The notes beneath the pieces are model-generated. The model was not told the DNA's origin. It did no database searches and saw nothing but the letters and a program-made list of their open reading frames with translations. Below are positions 1 through 8,540 of a stretch of DNA of 64,000 bases, piece by piece. The stretch's first letter is position 1. Each line of letters opens with the position of its first letter. The DNA is taken from NCBI GenBank assembly GCA_902791475.1, contig CADAWC010000012.1, forward strand, positions 1 through 64,000. Reading direction: 5' to 3'. Source of the stretch: Fibrobacter succinogenes. Lineage in GTDB: Bacteria > Fibrobacterota > Fibrobacteria > Fibrobacterales > Fibrobacteraceae. The translations under genes and the position numbers were made by a program.

Positions 1-357
1 GCGCACGAGGTCGGTCATGGCTTCTTCGTGCGTCATGGCGAGCACCATGTTGTGGTTGTTGCGGTCCTTGAAGCGGAGGAGTTCTTCGCCAATAGCCTGG
101 TAACGGCCAGATTCGCTCCAGAGTTCAGCGGTCTGCACCACCGGGAGATCCACTTCGATACCGCCAATCTTGTTCATTTCTTCGCGGATGATGTTCACGA
201 TCTTCTGGATCACGCGGAAACCCATCGGCATCATGGAGTAGATACCGGTAGAAACGGGCTTGATGTAGCCGCCGCGCATGAGGAAGATGTGGGAGGGCAT
301 GGTGGCATCGCTCGGCGTTTCGCGGAGCGTGACGTAAAAGTACTTGGAGAGTTTCAT
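1..357 (-). CDS. proS: Prolyl-tRNA synthetase, N-terminal part (runs off the window)
   Basis: Reverse-strand reading from the ATG at 357 gives 119 codons open to the window edge. It begins MKLSKYFYVTLRETPSDATM and continues with the class II prolyl-tRNA synthetase N-terminal pattern (FLMRGGYIKPVSTGIYSMMP, then LPVVQTAELWSESGRY and MTHEEAMTDLVR). The enzyme charges tRNA-Pro with proline in the cytoplasm. An AAAAGG stretch lies about 10 bases before the ATG, and a TACATTTA -7-type element at 387-394 on this strand gives a short leader. Only the start of the catalytic domain is present, so the bacterial editing insertion cannot be checked. Confidence 0.93.
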   Translation of the reverse strand, partial: MKLSKYFYVTLRETPSDATMPSHIFLMRGGYIKPVSTGIYSMMPMGFRVIQKIVNIIREEMNKIGGIEVDLPVVQTAELWSESGRYQAIGEELLRFKDRNNHNMVLAMTHEEAMTDLVR

Positions 358-435
358 CGTTAATGACCTTTTAAAATTTTACGGCGTAAATGTAGCTAAA
401 AAGCCATCACCAGACAAGCGCTCTCCAAATCAAAA

Positions 436-1395
436 CTAATTGAAAACTTGCACTCGGCGAGTCTCTGAACCCACCTTAACCCAATAGGTGCCCGGCGCCA
501 TGATGGCGATAGTCGTTGAACCATTGATGCGCCCTTTTTGGATTGTTTGCCCCTTGGAATTGAATACGGAAAACACATTCGGTTCCGAACTGAAAATTTG
601 AATTTGCAAGCCTGAAGAATGAATTTTGATTTGCGAAACAGATTTGCTTGGTCCTTTTAAATCCAATGTTTCGTTATCACTTTTCGAGACGAATTTTATG
701 GTTTTATCGAATTTTTCTCCATTTATACTTATTCTTGCAGCGAGCTTGTATTCACCTTCAGGAAACATCGTTGTTTGAATCGTAATGTTTCCACCGCAGA
801 AACGCACAATTTCATTGTCATCGCAAGTCATTTGTTGTTCGGTCTGGATTGTGTCGCCCAAAACATTTAGAATGCTGTAATAAACTTCTGTATTTTTGAA
901 CGGAGATTCATAAGGCGGATCGGGAATAACAGATTTTTTCGTGTAGTAGTAGCAGTGCGGACGAAGATCTTCATCGGTTAAATTACCGGATACACCCCAA
1001 AGGTCATCTTCGTAGTATTCTTCATCGGGAATGTAATAGAGTGCATTAATATTGGTGTTTTCGAAATCAAAAAAATCTGCAAGTAGTTTGACGTCAAAAG
1101 CCATTAATGTATCAGCGCCGATTTTACTGAAACCAATAGGGTGTTCCAAAGTTTTGTCTTCTTTGCAATAAAACAGTACTGAGGTCGGCAAGTTTGCCTT
1201 GTCCCAACTGTACGAATACCAACCAGGATATTCTTCGTCTTTCTGCATGGCTTGTAAGTTTCCGTCGTTATTGATTACAAGTCCGACTCCTGATTCAATC
1301 CAACAACTGTCATTTGGAATTAAGAAATGAACAGTAAATGTTTCTGCGGATAATAAAGTCGCTAACCCCAAAAGCAACAAAACAAATTTTTTCAT
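436..1395 (-). CDS. Secreted protein of unknown function with a T9SS-like C-terminal module
   Basis: About 319 residues. The ATG at 1395 is chosen because GGAG sits 7 bases upstream and the protein then starts with a signal peptide (MKKFVLLLLGLATLLSAE); an upstream in-frame ATG at 1419 lacks this. The middle is acidic and Tyr-rich with scattered Cys and matches no family I recognise. The last 60 residues (SSEPNVFSVFNSKGQ, then APGTYWVKVGSETRRVQVF) have the beta-strand layout of type A type IX secretion sorting domains, so export to the cell surface or medium is likely. Function unknown. Confidence 0.75.
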   Translation of the reverse strand: MKKFVLLLLGLATLLSAETFTVHFLIPNDSCWIESGVGLVINNDGNLQAMQKDEEYPGWYSYSWDKANLPTSVLFYCKEDKTLEHPIGFSKIGADTLMAFDVKLLADFFDFENTNINALYYIPDEEYYEDDLWGVSGNLTDEDLRPHCYYYTKKSVIPDPPYESPFKNTEVYYSILNVLGDTIQTEQQMTCDDNEIVRFCGGNITIQTTMFPEGEYKLAARISINGEKFDKTIKFVSKSDNETLDLKGPSKSVSQIKIHSSGLQIQIFSSEPNVFSVFNSKGQTIQKGRINGSTTIAIMAPGTYWVKVGSETRRVQVFN

Positions 1396-1563
1396 GAAAA
1401 TCTCCTTTTTTGATAACATTTATAATTTAGCTTGTTTTAGATGATAATGCGTTTTTCTCGATGATTTTGCTTTTCTCGCTTTAATTTTTTTGTTGCATGC
1501 GTTGCATATAGGATCCTCACACGCTCCATGACAGGTTCTCCTATAATTTTGTATCTTACGGTC

Positions 1564-2682
1564 ATGGAATTTTTAAACCATTTGCGGGAAAAAACCGCGG
1601 TACAAAAAATCGAAAAGTTCATTCCGGCGATTGCATTTCTGGGCGGGTTCAGCTGGGACTCGATGACTATTGGGCACAAAGTTTATGGAAGAGACTTGAT
1701 ATTATTGTCGTTCTATTATCTGGTAGCACTTGTGTCAATATATCTCATTGCGACAAAGCTTGTTTCCAATGATGAAGAAAGAGACAATATCAATTCATCT
1801 TTTATCAGCAAAGTTTTGAATCACGAATGGCCATCTTCTTGGATAGACCGATTGACTTGGGCTGTTCAGTTTTGCTTTGGAAACCTCTATAGCGCTCTTG
1901 TCATTTGCTATTTCAAAAGCTCCGGCTCCATCGCAGCATTTATCATTGTTTTAATTTTAGTAACGCTTCTTGTCGGCAACGAATTCCTGAAACAGAAATA
2001 TGAAAAATTTGGAGTAAGCCTTGCATTCTTTTGCCTACTCGGGACGATGTTCTTTAATTTTTTGATTCCACACTTAGCTCATGAGATGGGGGCATTTTGG
2101 TTCTTTTTTAGCACAATTATTTCACTTTTTATATGCCTTTTACTTTGGTTTAAATCAAGGCATAAAAAAAGGAATCTCATAGCACCCATAACGATTAGTC
2201 TAGTCCTCTCCATAGCGTATTTAGTCAACTGGATTCCACCCGTTCCGCTAATCGTGAAACAACAAATTGTCTGTAAAAATTTTGACAACGAAACGTACTC
2301 GTGCGATACCGACAGGCTCAGTTTTTGGCAACGCAATGGATTTACACAGTCGACGATCCACAAAGAAGACGGCGATGAAATTTACTTCATGTCCTCAGTT
2401 TACGGCCCGGCAGAACTCAAAGCACCTGTTGAATTTCGCTGGTACTACAAAGAACCCTCCACAGGAAAGTTTAAATTGACAGACAAGATATCTTCGAGCA
2501 GAATGGTCATTCGGGGTGGGCGTGATGCAGGCTATCGGAGCTATTCGAAAAAGAAAAATATCCCCGCAGGGGCATACCGAGTGGAAACGGCATACAAAGA
2601 TGGAGCCGTTATCGGATCAACCTCGTTCAAAGTGCTCGAAGGAACGCCTAAAAAAGGTTTTGTCCGTGATTCCCTACGCTAA
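1564..2682 (+). CDS. Multi-spanning membrane protein with C-terminal DUF2914 domain
   Basis: About 372 residues. Roughly six or seven hydrophobic segments occupy residues 15-240, followed by a soluble extracytoplasmic tail. The tail carries the DUF2914 pattern (VEFRWYYKEPSTGKF, RGGRDAGYRSYSKKK, PAGAYRVETAYKDGAVIG). DUF2914 proteins have no established reaction. I chose the ATG at 1564 rather than 1528 because a -7-like element, TATCTTAC (1552-1559), ends 4 bases before it, the same geometry seen at five other genes here, and no Shine-Dalgarno sequence precedes either ATG. The mRNA may therefore be leaderless. Confidence 0.8.
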   Translation: MEFLNHLREKTAVQKIEKFIPAIAFLGGFSWDSMTIGHKVYGRDLILLSFYYLVALVSIYLIATKLVSNDEERDNINSSFISKVLNHEWPSSWIDRLTWAVQFCFGNLYSALVICYFKSSGSIAAFIIVLILVTLLVGNEFLKQKYEKFGVSLAFFCLLGTMFFNFLIPHLAHEMGAFWFFFSTIISLFICLLLWFKSRHKKRNLIAPITISLVLSIAYLVNWIPPVPLIVKQQIVCKNFDNETYSCDTDRLSFWQRNGFTQSTIHKEDGDEIYFMSSVYGPAELKAPVEFRWYYKEPSTGKFKLTDKISSSRMVIRGGRDAGYRSYSKKKNIPAGAYRVETAYKDGAVIGSTSFKVLEGTPKKGFVRDSLR

Positions 2683-2757
2683 AAATATGTATATTAACAC
2701 GCGAAAATAGGAATGAGTGCATTCCTAATGATTTTTTGACTTAGGAGTCTAAAAAAA

Positions 2758-4074
2758 ATGAAACTGAAAAAGATTGCTCTTGGTGCAGCCGCCCTTGCCT
2801 TGATTGCTTGTGGCGAAGCCCAAAAACCGATTGCTAAAGCAGCTGCTATCGCTCCAGATTCTGCAGATGACCAGAAATTCGCCTACATGCTTGGTGCCCA
2901 GTTCGGCCTTCAAAATTTTGCAAATCTCCCTTGGCAGTCTGGTGAAGGTATCGACGAAGATGCTACTGTTCAGGGTTTCCTTGATGCTATGGCCAGTTTG
3001 AAGGATACGACGGCAAAGCTCCAGTTCCCTCAGGATACTCTTGTCGCTGTCAGCAGACGTATCCAAAGCAACATGCGTGAACGTTACATGAAGACACAGC
3101 CGGATTCGAACGTTTCCAAAAACTTGAATGACCAGCAGCTCCTTGCATACGTCGATTCACTCCGTAAAGCATTGCCAGTCACACAGGCTCCCGCAGTAAA
3201 GAACGAAAAGGTTACCTTCCAAGCAAACGCTCCGTTGCAGCAGAAGTTCTCTTACCTCGTCGGTGTTCAGTTTGGTAACCAGTTCTATAGCATCGGTCGC
3301 CAGTTCCAGACGGATTTCGATGGAGAATACTTTGTGCTCGGTCTCCGCGATGCTGGTAAGCGCGTTCGCGATACGACGTTCAAGATGGTTCTTTCGGATG
3401 ATTCTTTGAAGGCTGTCGGCGATCGTTACAACGAAAAGTTGAAGACAATCCGTGAAGAAATGACCAAGAAGCAGCAGGCTGAAGAAGAAAAGCTCAAAGC
3501 TGAAGTTGCTTCCCTCCGTGGCGATACGCTTGCAAACGGCATGCCCGCCAAGATGAACTTCAGCGTGAAGGCTTCTGGCATTACGGTGAAGGCCGAAGAC
3601 TTGAGCGCATTCGCTGGTAAGCCGCTCCTCATGTTCTACTTCTCTGCAACTTGCGGTCACTGCGCACATGCAGCTCCGCAGATTCTTGAAATCGCAAAAG
3701 AATTTGCTCCGAAGGGTCTTACGACTGTTTCTATCGCTAGCGGTGGAAACAACAAGCCGGGTATTCGTCGCTTTATCGACGATGCCAAGTTCGACGAAAC
3801 AATTAGCGTCGTTTGGGACGAATCTCGCCAGTTCGGTGAACTCTACAGCGATGGCTACGTTCCGAAGGTCTATCTCGTGAATCCAGATGGCTCTTACAAG
3901 GAATACGTTGCATTCGAACGTGAAAAGGATGACCTGAAGAAGGAAATCGCAGAACTTCTCAACGGCAAGAACGTTGAATGGAAGATCGAAGTCAAGAAGC
4001 CGGCTGCTGATTCCGTCAAGGCTCCTGAAGCAAAGCCTGAAGCTAAACCCGCTAAGGCAAAGGCTAAAAAGTAA
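2758..4074 (+). CDS. Lipoprotein with two FKBP-N-like helical domains and a thioredoxin domain
   Basis: 438 residues behind an AGGAG Shine-Dalgarno. The start MKLKKIALGAAALALIACGE is a lipoprotein signal with the lipid-acceptor Cys at 18. Residues about 38-110 (FAYMLGAQFGLQNF...) and 160-250 (FSYLVGVQFGNQFY...) are two copies of a helical unit like the N-terminal dimerisation domain of FKBP/Mip prolyl isomerases, the second ending in a charged coiled coil. Residues about 265-405 are a TlpA-type thioredoxin fold with the active-site motif CGHC. The tail is Lys/Ala/Pro-rich. It probably acts in periplasmic thiol-disulfide exchange; the catalytic isomerase domain is absent. A terminator hairpin follows. 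Confidence 0.82.
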   Translation: MKLKKIALGAAALALIACGEAQKPIAKAAAIAPDSADDQKFAYMLGAQFGLQNFANLPWQSGEGIDEDATVQGFLDAMASLKDTTAKLQFPQDTLVAVSRRIQSNMRERYMKTQPDSNVSKNLNDQQLLAYVDSLRKALPVTQAPAVKNEKVTFQANAPLQQKFSYLVGVQFGNQFYSIGRQFQTDFDGEYFVLGLRDAGKRVRDTTFKMVLSDDSLKAVGDRYNEKLKTIREEMTKKQQAEEEKLKAEVASLRGDTLANGMPAKMNFSVKASGITVKAEDLSAFAGKPLLMFYFSATCGHCAHAAPQILEIAKEFAPKGLTTVSIASGGNNKPGIRRFIDDAKFDETISVVWDESRQFGELYSDGYVPKVYLVNPDGSYKEYVAFEREKDDLKKEIAELLNGKNVEWKIEVKKPAADSVKAPEAKPEAKPAKAKAKK

Positions 4075-4102
4075 TCTTTAGCTTTTTCAAAAAACTTAAA
4101 GA

Positions 4103-4131
4103 CGCATCCTCTCGAGGGTGCGTTTTTCTAT
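4103..4131 (+). terminator. Rho-independent terminator after the thioredoxin lipoprotein gene
   Basis: An inverted repeat (GACGCATCC / GGGTGCGT around TCTCGA) is followed by a T run, 30 bases past the stop codon. Confidence 0.75.
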
Positions 4132-4153
4132 AGCCGTATTGATTCATATTTTT

Positions 4154-4161
4154 TAAATTTG
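4154..4161 (+). promoter_or_regulatory. -7 element of Bacteroidetes type (TAAATTTG) just before mnmG
   Basis: TAAATTTG fits the TAnnTTTG -7 consensus known from Bacteroidetes. It ends 4 bases before the mnmG ATG, so transcription would start at or next to the initiation codon. The same string precedes the FNT channel gene at 50732-50739 with nearly the same spacing. Confidence 0.55.
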
Positions 4162-4165
4162 GCGC

Positions 4166-6067
4166 ATGATTATCGCAGAATTTGATGTTGTCGTCGTCGG
4201 TGGCGGTCACGCCGGTATTGAAGCCACACATGCCGCATGGAAGATTGGTGTCAAAACCGCCATGCTCACGATGGATTTGAACGCTATTGGCAGAATGTCG
4301 TGCAACCCGGCCGTTGGTGGCGTTGCTAAAGGCCAAATTGTTCGCGATATCGATGCTCTCGGCGGCCTCATGGGGCTTTTGACCGACAAGGCGGGCATCC
4401 AGTTCCGCATGCTCAACATGAGCAAGGGCCCCGCCGTTTGGGGACCGCGTGCGCAGTGCGATATGAAGTATTACAGCGAAGTTGCCCGCGAGACGATGGA
4501 AAGCTTGCCGGGACTTACGCTGATTCAAGGTGAACTTGCATCGTTTGAACGCATGAACGACGGTCGCCTGGAACTCACGCTCTTGAACGGCGACCGCTAT
4601 ATCACGCGTGCGATTGTGGTGACGAGCGGAACATTCCTTGCCTCCAAGATGTTCACCGGACTTGAAACGAGCGTCGGTGGGCGAGTGGGCGAGCCGAGTG
4701 CAGATAAACTTTCGGAATGCCTTGCGAAAAATGGCATCCGCTTGCGCCGCCTAAAAACAGGCACGCCGAGCCGCTTGGATCCAGATTCTATCGACTTTAA
4801 CGAATGCGACGTGCAACATGGCGACGAGCATCCGTGGCCGATGAGCGACCGCCATTTTGACGGTGCAACTCCCGACAAGTTCTGGGGTGACCAAATTAAC
4901 AGGTTTATACGCAACGATTGCGTCTGCTGGATTACGCGCACGAACATCAAGACGCACGACATTCTGCGCAGCGGCTTCAAGGACAGCCCGATGTTCAGCG
5001 GCCGTATCCACGGCAAGGGCCCGCGCTACTGCCCGAGTATCGAAGATAAAATCAACCGTTTTGGCGACCGCGACGGGCACCAGCTGTTCCTCGAACCGGA
5101 ACAGGCTGACATCGGGCGTGTCTATATCAACGGTTTCAGCTCCAGCTTGCCAGCGGACATCCAGCTTGCCGCCATCCACACAATCCCGGGCCTTACCCGC
5201 GCTAAGGTTCTGCAAATTGGTTACGCTGTGGAATACGATTCTGTCGATGCGACTCAGCTTTACCCGACGTTCGAATGCAAGAATGTTCCGGGACTCTATT
5301 TTGCGGGCCAGGTCTGCGGCACGAGCGGTTACGAAGAAGCCGCCGGTCAGGGTCTTATGGCAGGCATCAACGCCGCTCTCAAGGTCAAGGGCGAAGAACC
5401 CTTCATTCTCGGGCGCTCCGAAAGCTATCTCGGCGTGATGGTCGATGACCTCGTGAATATTCTGCTTGATGAACCGTACCGCATGTTTACAAGCCGTGCC
5501 GAATACCGCTTATTCCTCCGCAGCGACAATGCCGAAATGCGCCTCAAGGAAAAGGCCCGCAAGATTGGCATGATCAGCGACCGCGATTGGGAAGACTGGA
5601 CTCGCCGATGGGACCTCATGGTAAGCCTCAAAACTCAATTTGCGGAAACGTCTGCAACGCCGGAAGAGGCAAACGTCATTCTCGAAGCTGGTGGTCAAGC
5701 TCTTGCATCCGAACGCACCCGCTGGATTAACGTGCTCCGCCGTCCGGGAATTGATCCTGAAACATTCTTCAAAGTGGCAGCACCAGACGCTAAAATTACG
5801 CGCCGAGACCAGTGGTACATGTATGCCGAAGAGCTTTATGCCGGGTTCTTCGACCGTCAGGAACGCGAAATTGACGACCAGAAGAAGATGGAAAAGGTCA
5901 AACTCTCGCCGGACTTCGATTACATGTCCATTACGGCCATCAGCATCGAAAGCCGCCAACGCCTCAACGCCCACAAGCCGCTAACGCTTGGGCAAGCTAG
6001 CCGCGTGCCCGGAGTGCGCCCCGCCGACATCACAGTCCTCGCGCATTGGCTGGAAAATAGGTCGTAG
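4166..6067 (+). CDS. mnmG: tRNA uridine-5-carboxymethylaminomethyl modification enzyme MnmG
   Basis: 633 residues, normal length for MnmG/GidA. With MnmE it installs the cmnm5 group on U34 of tRNAs reading NNA/NNG codons, using FAD, NADH, glycine and methylene-THF. The N-terminus has the FAD-binding dinucleotide fold (VVVGGGHAGIEA) and the family signatures NPAVGGVAKGQIVRDIDALG and GQVCGTSGYEEAAGQGL; the C-terminal helical domain ends with LTLGQASRVPGVRPADI. It is transcribed from an apparently leaderless promoter. No MnmE gene is in view. Confidence 0.97.
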   Translation: MIIAEFDVVVVGGGHAGIEATHAAWKIGVKTAMLTMDLNAIGRMSCNPAVGGVAKGQIVRDIDALGGLMGLLTDKAGIQFRMLNMSKGPAVWGPRAQCDMKYYSEVARETMESLPGLTLIQGELASFERMNDGRLELTLLNGDRYITRAIVVTSGTFLASKMFTGLETSVGGRVGEPSADKLSECLAKNGIRLRRLKTGTPSRLDPDSIDFNECDVQHGDEHPWPMSDRHFDGATPDKFWGDQINRFIRNDCVCWITRTNIKTHDILRSGFKDSPMFSGRIHGKGPRYCPSIEDKINRFGDRDGHQLFLEPEQADIGRVYINGFSSSLPADIQLAAIHTIPGLTRAKVLQIGYAVEYDSVDATQLYPTFECKNVPGLYFAGQVCGTSGYEEAAGQGLMAGINAALKVKGEEPFILGRSESYLGVMVDDLVNILLDEPYRMFTSRAEYRLFLRSDNAEMRLKEKARKIGMISDRDWEDWTRRWDLMVSLKTQFAETSATPEEANVILEAGGQALASERTRWINVLRRPGIDPETFFKVAAPDAKITRRDQWYMYAEELYAGFFDRQEREIDDQKKMEKVKLSPDFDYMSITAISIESRQRLNAHKPLTLGQASRVPGVRPADITVLAHWLENRS

Positions 6068-6182
6068 GTTTTAGGTTACAGGTTGTAGGGATAAAGTCGC
6101 GGCTTTGCCGCCCTTTAAAAATTTGCGTAGCAAATGATTATTTACCCTAACCCCTAAAACCTAATACCTAACCCCTAACCTC
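6065..6182. repeat. Inverted arrays of degenerate heptamers (element 1)
   Basis: The left arm has 7-bp units of the form TAGGTTN (four copies, beginning inside the mnmG stop region). Two small hairpins follow (GCGGCTTTGCCGC and ATTTGCGTAGCAAAT), then a right arm of CCTAACC/CCTAAAA/CCTAATA units. The arms are complementary, so the whole 118 bp can fold into one long stem. Related elements lie at 8409, 9806, 12221, 25351, 35406, 36818, 41924 and 54915. The role is unknown; a bidirectional terminator or a mobile palindromic repeat is possible. Confidence 0.8.
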
Positions 6183-6208
6183 TCACTTGCATTTTCCCAA
6201 TTTTTTAC

Positions 6209-6216
6209 TATCTTTG
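6209..6216 (+). promoter_or_regulatory. -7 element TATCTTTG for the Lys-rich small gene
   Basis: An exact match to TAnnTTTG, with TTGC about 19 bases upstream as a possible -33 element. The predicted start near 6222 gives a 33-base leader containing the AAGAGG ribosome site of the gene at 6255. The same element, inverted, lies before the GH43 gene (31279-31286) with the same leader length. Confidence 0.5.
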
Positions 6217-6254
6217 CGCCCGTCAACTTAAACAATTTTCCAAGAGGTATATAT

Positions 6255-6560
6255 ATGGCAGAAGAAGCAGAAGTCAAATCCACAGAAGAAGTTAAGCCTC
6301 AGGAAACAAAATCCCAAGAAAAATCTCAAGTAAAGAAGGCTCCGTCCAAGAAAAAGCGCCCGTTCAACGGCAAGCGCAAGGGTGGTGCTCCTGCTGCAAA
6401 GAAGCCGGCTGTCTTTAGTGATTCCCTGGAAGATCGTTTCCCCAACCTTGCTGCAAAGCTCAAGAAGTCCATCGAAGATGGTATCAAGCAGAAGATCAAG
6501 GACGCTCAGAACGATCCGAAGGTCAAGGCCGCCTCTAAGAAATTTGCTAAGGAAAAGTAA
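6255..6560 (+). CDS. Small Lys/Ala-rich basic protein, unknown function
   Basis: 101 residues. The first 55 are low complexity, rich in Lys, Glu, Pro and Ala, with a strongly basic stretch (KKAPSKKKRPFNGKRKGG); the rest is a predicted amphipathic helix with Lys-rich turns. It has no signal peptide or membrane segment. A good promoter, an AAGAGG ribosome site and a downstream terminator support a real, probably well expressed gene. The charge pattern would suit nucleic-acid or ribosome binding, but that is only inference. Confidence 0.8.
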   Translation: MAEEAEVKSTEEVKPQETKSQEKSQVKKAPSKKKRPFNGKRKGGAPAAKKPAVFSDSLEDRFPNLAAKLKKSIEDGIKQKIKDAQNDPKVKAASKKFAKEK

Positions 6561-6582
6561 TCTTACTTCTCAAAATCTTTTA

Positions 6583-6616
6583 AAAATGCTCCGCACTTGC
6601 GGGGCATTTTTGATTA
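6583..6616 (+). terminator. Rho-independent terminator
   Basis: AAATGCTCCGC / GCGGGGCATTT hairpin followed by T residues, 25 bases after the Lys-rich gene and just before the riboswitch. Confidence 0.75.
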
Positions 6617-6675
6617 TAGAAAAAGCGCGGCAACCGCCCTTGTTACTTGCCAAATACATCTCCAATAGTTAATTT

Positions 6676-6768
6676 TATGGCGCTTACGGGAGCTCGTAAA
6701 ACGGGCTGAGAGGAAGTTGAAAACTTCGACCGAACCTGATTTGGATAATGCCAACGTAGGGAGGTTCC
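6676..6768 (+). promoter_or_regulatory. TPP riboswitch (THI element) upstream of thiS
   Basis: The conserved core strings of the thiamine pyrophosphate riboswitch are present in order: GGGCTGAGAGG at about 6702-6712, a variable stem (GTTGAAAACTTCGAC), then GAACCTGATTTGGATAATGCC and AACGTAGGGAGG. The ribosome site of thiS (AGGGAGG, 6758-6764) is the 3' edge of the aptamer, so ligand binding can directly hide it. This points to translational control of the thi genes. Confidence 0.93.
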
Positions 6769-6769
6769 A

Positions 6770-6976
6770 TTGAACTCAAATCCAGTCAAAATCAACGGTG
6801 AAAACGTCACGGCAGCAGGCATGACCATTGCCGAATATTTGGCGTCCGCAAATTACGATACAAAACGCATCGCCGTTGAGCGCAATTTGGAAATCGTCCC
6901 CAAATCAAAGTATGCTGAGGTCGTCCTCGAAGCGGGGGATGTCGTCGAAGTTGTGAACTTTGTTGGAGGCGGGTGA
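6770..6976 (+). CDS. thiS: Sulfur-carrier protein ThiS
   Basis: 68 residues starting at TTG, 5 bases after the strong AGGGAGG site; there is no ATG in a suitable place. It has the ubiquitin-like fold pattern and ends in NFVGGG, whose terminal glycine is adenylated by ThiF and converted to the thiocarboxylate that donates sulfur to the thiazole ring. The gene overlaps thiF by a TGATG junction. Confidence 0.93.
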   Translation: MNSNPVKINGENVTAAGMTIAEYLASANYDTKRIAVERNLEIVPKSKYAEVVLEAGDVVEVVNFVGGG

Positions 6977-7620
6977 TGGAAAGCGTTCGAATCCCGAGCA
7001 GGGAAGAGTTCCGACGCGCACTCGTACAAAAGCAAGGCGAAGAAATCGTTCAAAAATTGGAACAGGCCACAGTTGCCATCTGTGGTGTAGGTGGACTTGG
7101 CTCAAACGTCGCCATCAATCTCGCTCGCGCGGGCATCAAGAAGCTCATTCTCGTGGATTTTGACCGTGTTGATGTGACGAACTTGCAACGCCAGCAGTAC
7201 AAGGCATCTCAGGTTGGAGAGCCTAAAGCGTTTGCGCTCGTCGAAAATTTGAAAGAAATAGCACCGTACACAGAGCTTGAAGCATACGACGAAAAAATCA
7301 CGGAAGAAAACATCGACAAGTTCGTGGCAAATGCCGATGTTGTATGCGAAGCGTTCGACAATCCCGAAACAAAGTCGATGCTGGTAAACGCTGTGCTTGA
7401 AAAGTATCCGCAAAAGTATCTCGTGGCAGCCTCTGGAATGGCAGGCACGGACGATGCGAATTCCATCAAGACGCGTAAGATTTCAAAACATTTTTACCTC
7501 TGTGGCGATGGCAAGAGCGATGTGACTCAAGGGCTTGCGCTCCTTGCTCCACGCGTGCAGATTTGCGCAGCGCATGAGGCGCTCACGATTATCCGGATTA
7601 TTGCCGGTCTAGAAGTTTAA
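6976..7620 (+). CDS. thiF: ThiS adenylyltransferase ThiF
   Basis: 214 residues. The ATG overlaps the thiS stop (TGATG), implying coupled translation. It belongs to the E1/MoeB/ThiF family: nucleotide-binding glycine motif in [21 protein letters not shown], then [17 protein letters not shown] with the conserved Asp, Asn and Arg residues. The protein is shorter than MoeB and lacks a rhodanese domain and the usual Zn-binding Cys pairs, as in the short ThiF type found in thiSFGH clusters. It activates the ThiS C-terminus with ATP. Confidence 0.92.
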   Translation: MESVRIPSREEFRRALVQKQGEEIVQKLEQATVAICGVGGLGSNVAINLARAGIKKLILVDFDRVDVTNLQRQQYKASQVGEPKAFALVENLKEIAPYTELEAYDEKITEENIDKFVANADVVCEAFDNPETKSMLVNAVLEKYPQKYLVAASGMAGTDDANSIKTRKISKHFYLCGDGKSDVTQGLALLAPRVQICAAHEALTIIRIIAGLEV

Positions 7621-7636
7621 CATAAAGGACATGCAA

Positions 7637-8407
7637 ATGAATTCTGACAAACTTGTTATTGGCGGTCATGAATTTGATTCTCGTTTTATTCTTGGTTCTG
7701 GAAAGTATTCCCTCAAGCTCATTGAAGCTGCGGTCAAGGATGCAGGCGCTCAAATTGTAACGCTTGCCGTTCGCCGTGCAAACACGAAGGAACACGAAAA
7801 CATCCTCGACTACATCCCGAAAAACGTTACGCTTTTGCCGAATACATCGGGCGCTCGCAATGCAGAAGAAGCAGTGCGCATCGCAAGACTTTCCCGTGAA
7901 CTTGGTTGCGGCGACTTCGTGAAAATCGAAATCATGCGCGATACCAAGTACTTGCTCCCGGACAATGCCGAAACCATCAAGGCGACCGAAACACTTGCGA
8001 AGGAAGGCTTTGTGGTGATGCCTTACATGTACCCGGATTTGAACGTGGCACGCGATCTCGTGAACGCCGGTGCAGCCGCCGTGATGCCGCTTGCATCGCC
8101 GATTGGATCGAACAAGGGCCTTTGCACAAAAGACTTTATCCAGATTTTGATTGACGAAATCGAACTCCCGATTATCGTGGATGCTGGCATCGGTAAACCG
8201 TCCGAAGCTTGTGCTGCCATGGAAATGGGCGCAGCCGCTATTATGGCAAATACCGCTCTTGCAACAGCGGGCGACATTACGCAGATGGCTTCTGCATTTA
8301 AACTCGCTATCGAAGCTGGCCGCAAGGCTTACCTCGCCGGGCTTGGCCGAGTGCTTTCTCGTGGCGCATCGGCCTCTGATCCGCTCACAGGATTCTTGAG
8401 GGACTGA
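7637..8407 (+). CDS. thiG: Thiazole synthase ThiG
   Basis: 256 residues from the ATG at 7637, which is 8 bases after AAAGG; the in-frame ATG at 7631 is too close to that site. It is a TIM-barrel enzyme that condenses deoxyxylulose phosphate, dehydroglycine and ThiS-thiocarboxylate to the thiazole phosphate. Family signatures include FILGSGKY near the N-terminus, [15 protein letters not shown], and [13 protein letters not shown] with [14 protein letters not shown] for phosphate binding. It is followed by a heptamer repeat element before thiH. Confidence 0.96.
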   Translation: MNSDKLVIGGHEFDSRFILGSGKYSLKLIEAAVKDAGAQIVTLAVRRANTKEHENILDYIPKNVTLLPNTSGARNAEEAVRIARLSRELGCGDFVKIEIMRDTKYLLPDNAETIKATETLAKEGFVVMPYMYPDLNVARDLVNAGAAAVMPLASPIGSNKGLCTKDFIQILIDEIELPIIVDAGIGKPSEACAAMEMGAAAIMANTALATAGDITQMASAFKLAIEAGRKAYLAGLGRVLSRGASASDPLTGFLRD

Positions 8408-8408
8408 T

Positions 8409-8536
8409 TTTAGGACTTAGGTTTTAGGTCTTAGGTTTTAGAAAAATAATTGCACCGAAGGTGCCTATCTAACCTAACCCCTATAGCCTACAACCTATAA
8501 CCTAACATTGACCATTGACTATTGACTAACGACTAA
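8409..8536. repeat. Inverted heptamer arrays (element 2, both sequence variants)
   Basis: The left arm has TTAGGNN units right after the thiG stop. A small hairpin (GCACCGAAGGTGC) follows, then a right arm with CCTAACC-type units that change into TTGACCA/TTGACTA units ending at the thiH ribosome region. It shows both variants, AGGTT and TAGTCA, inside one element. Confidence 0.75.
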
Positions 8537-8540
8537 AGCA

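Noticed and set aside
6065..6182. Heptamer arrays considered as CRISPR or telomere-like repeats
   Set aside because: The units are 7 bp without spacers, arranged in inverted pairs, and no cas genes are near.
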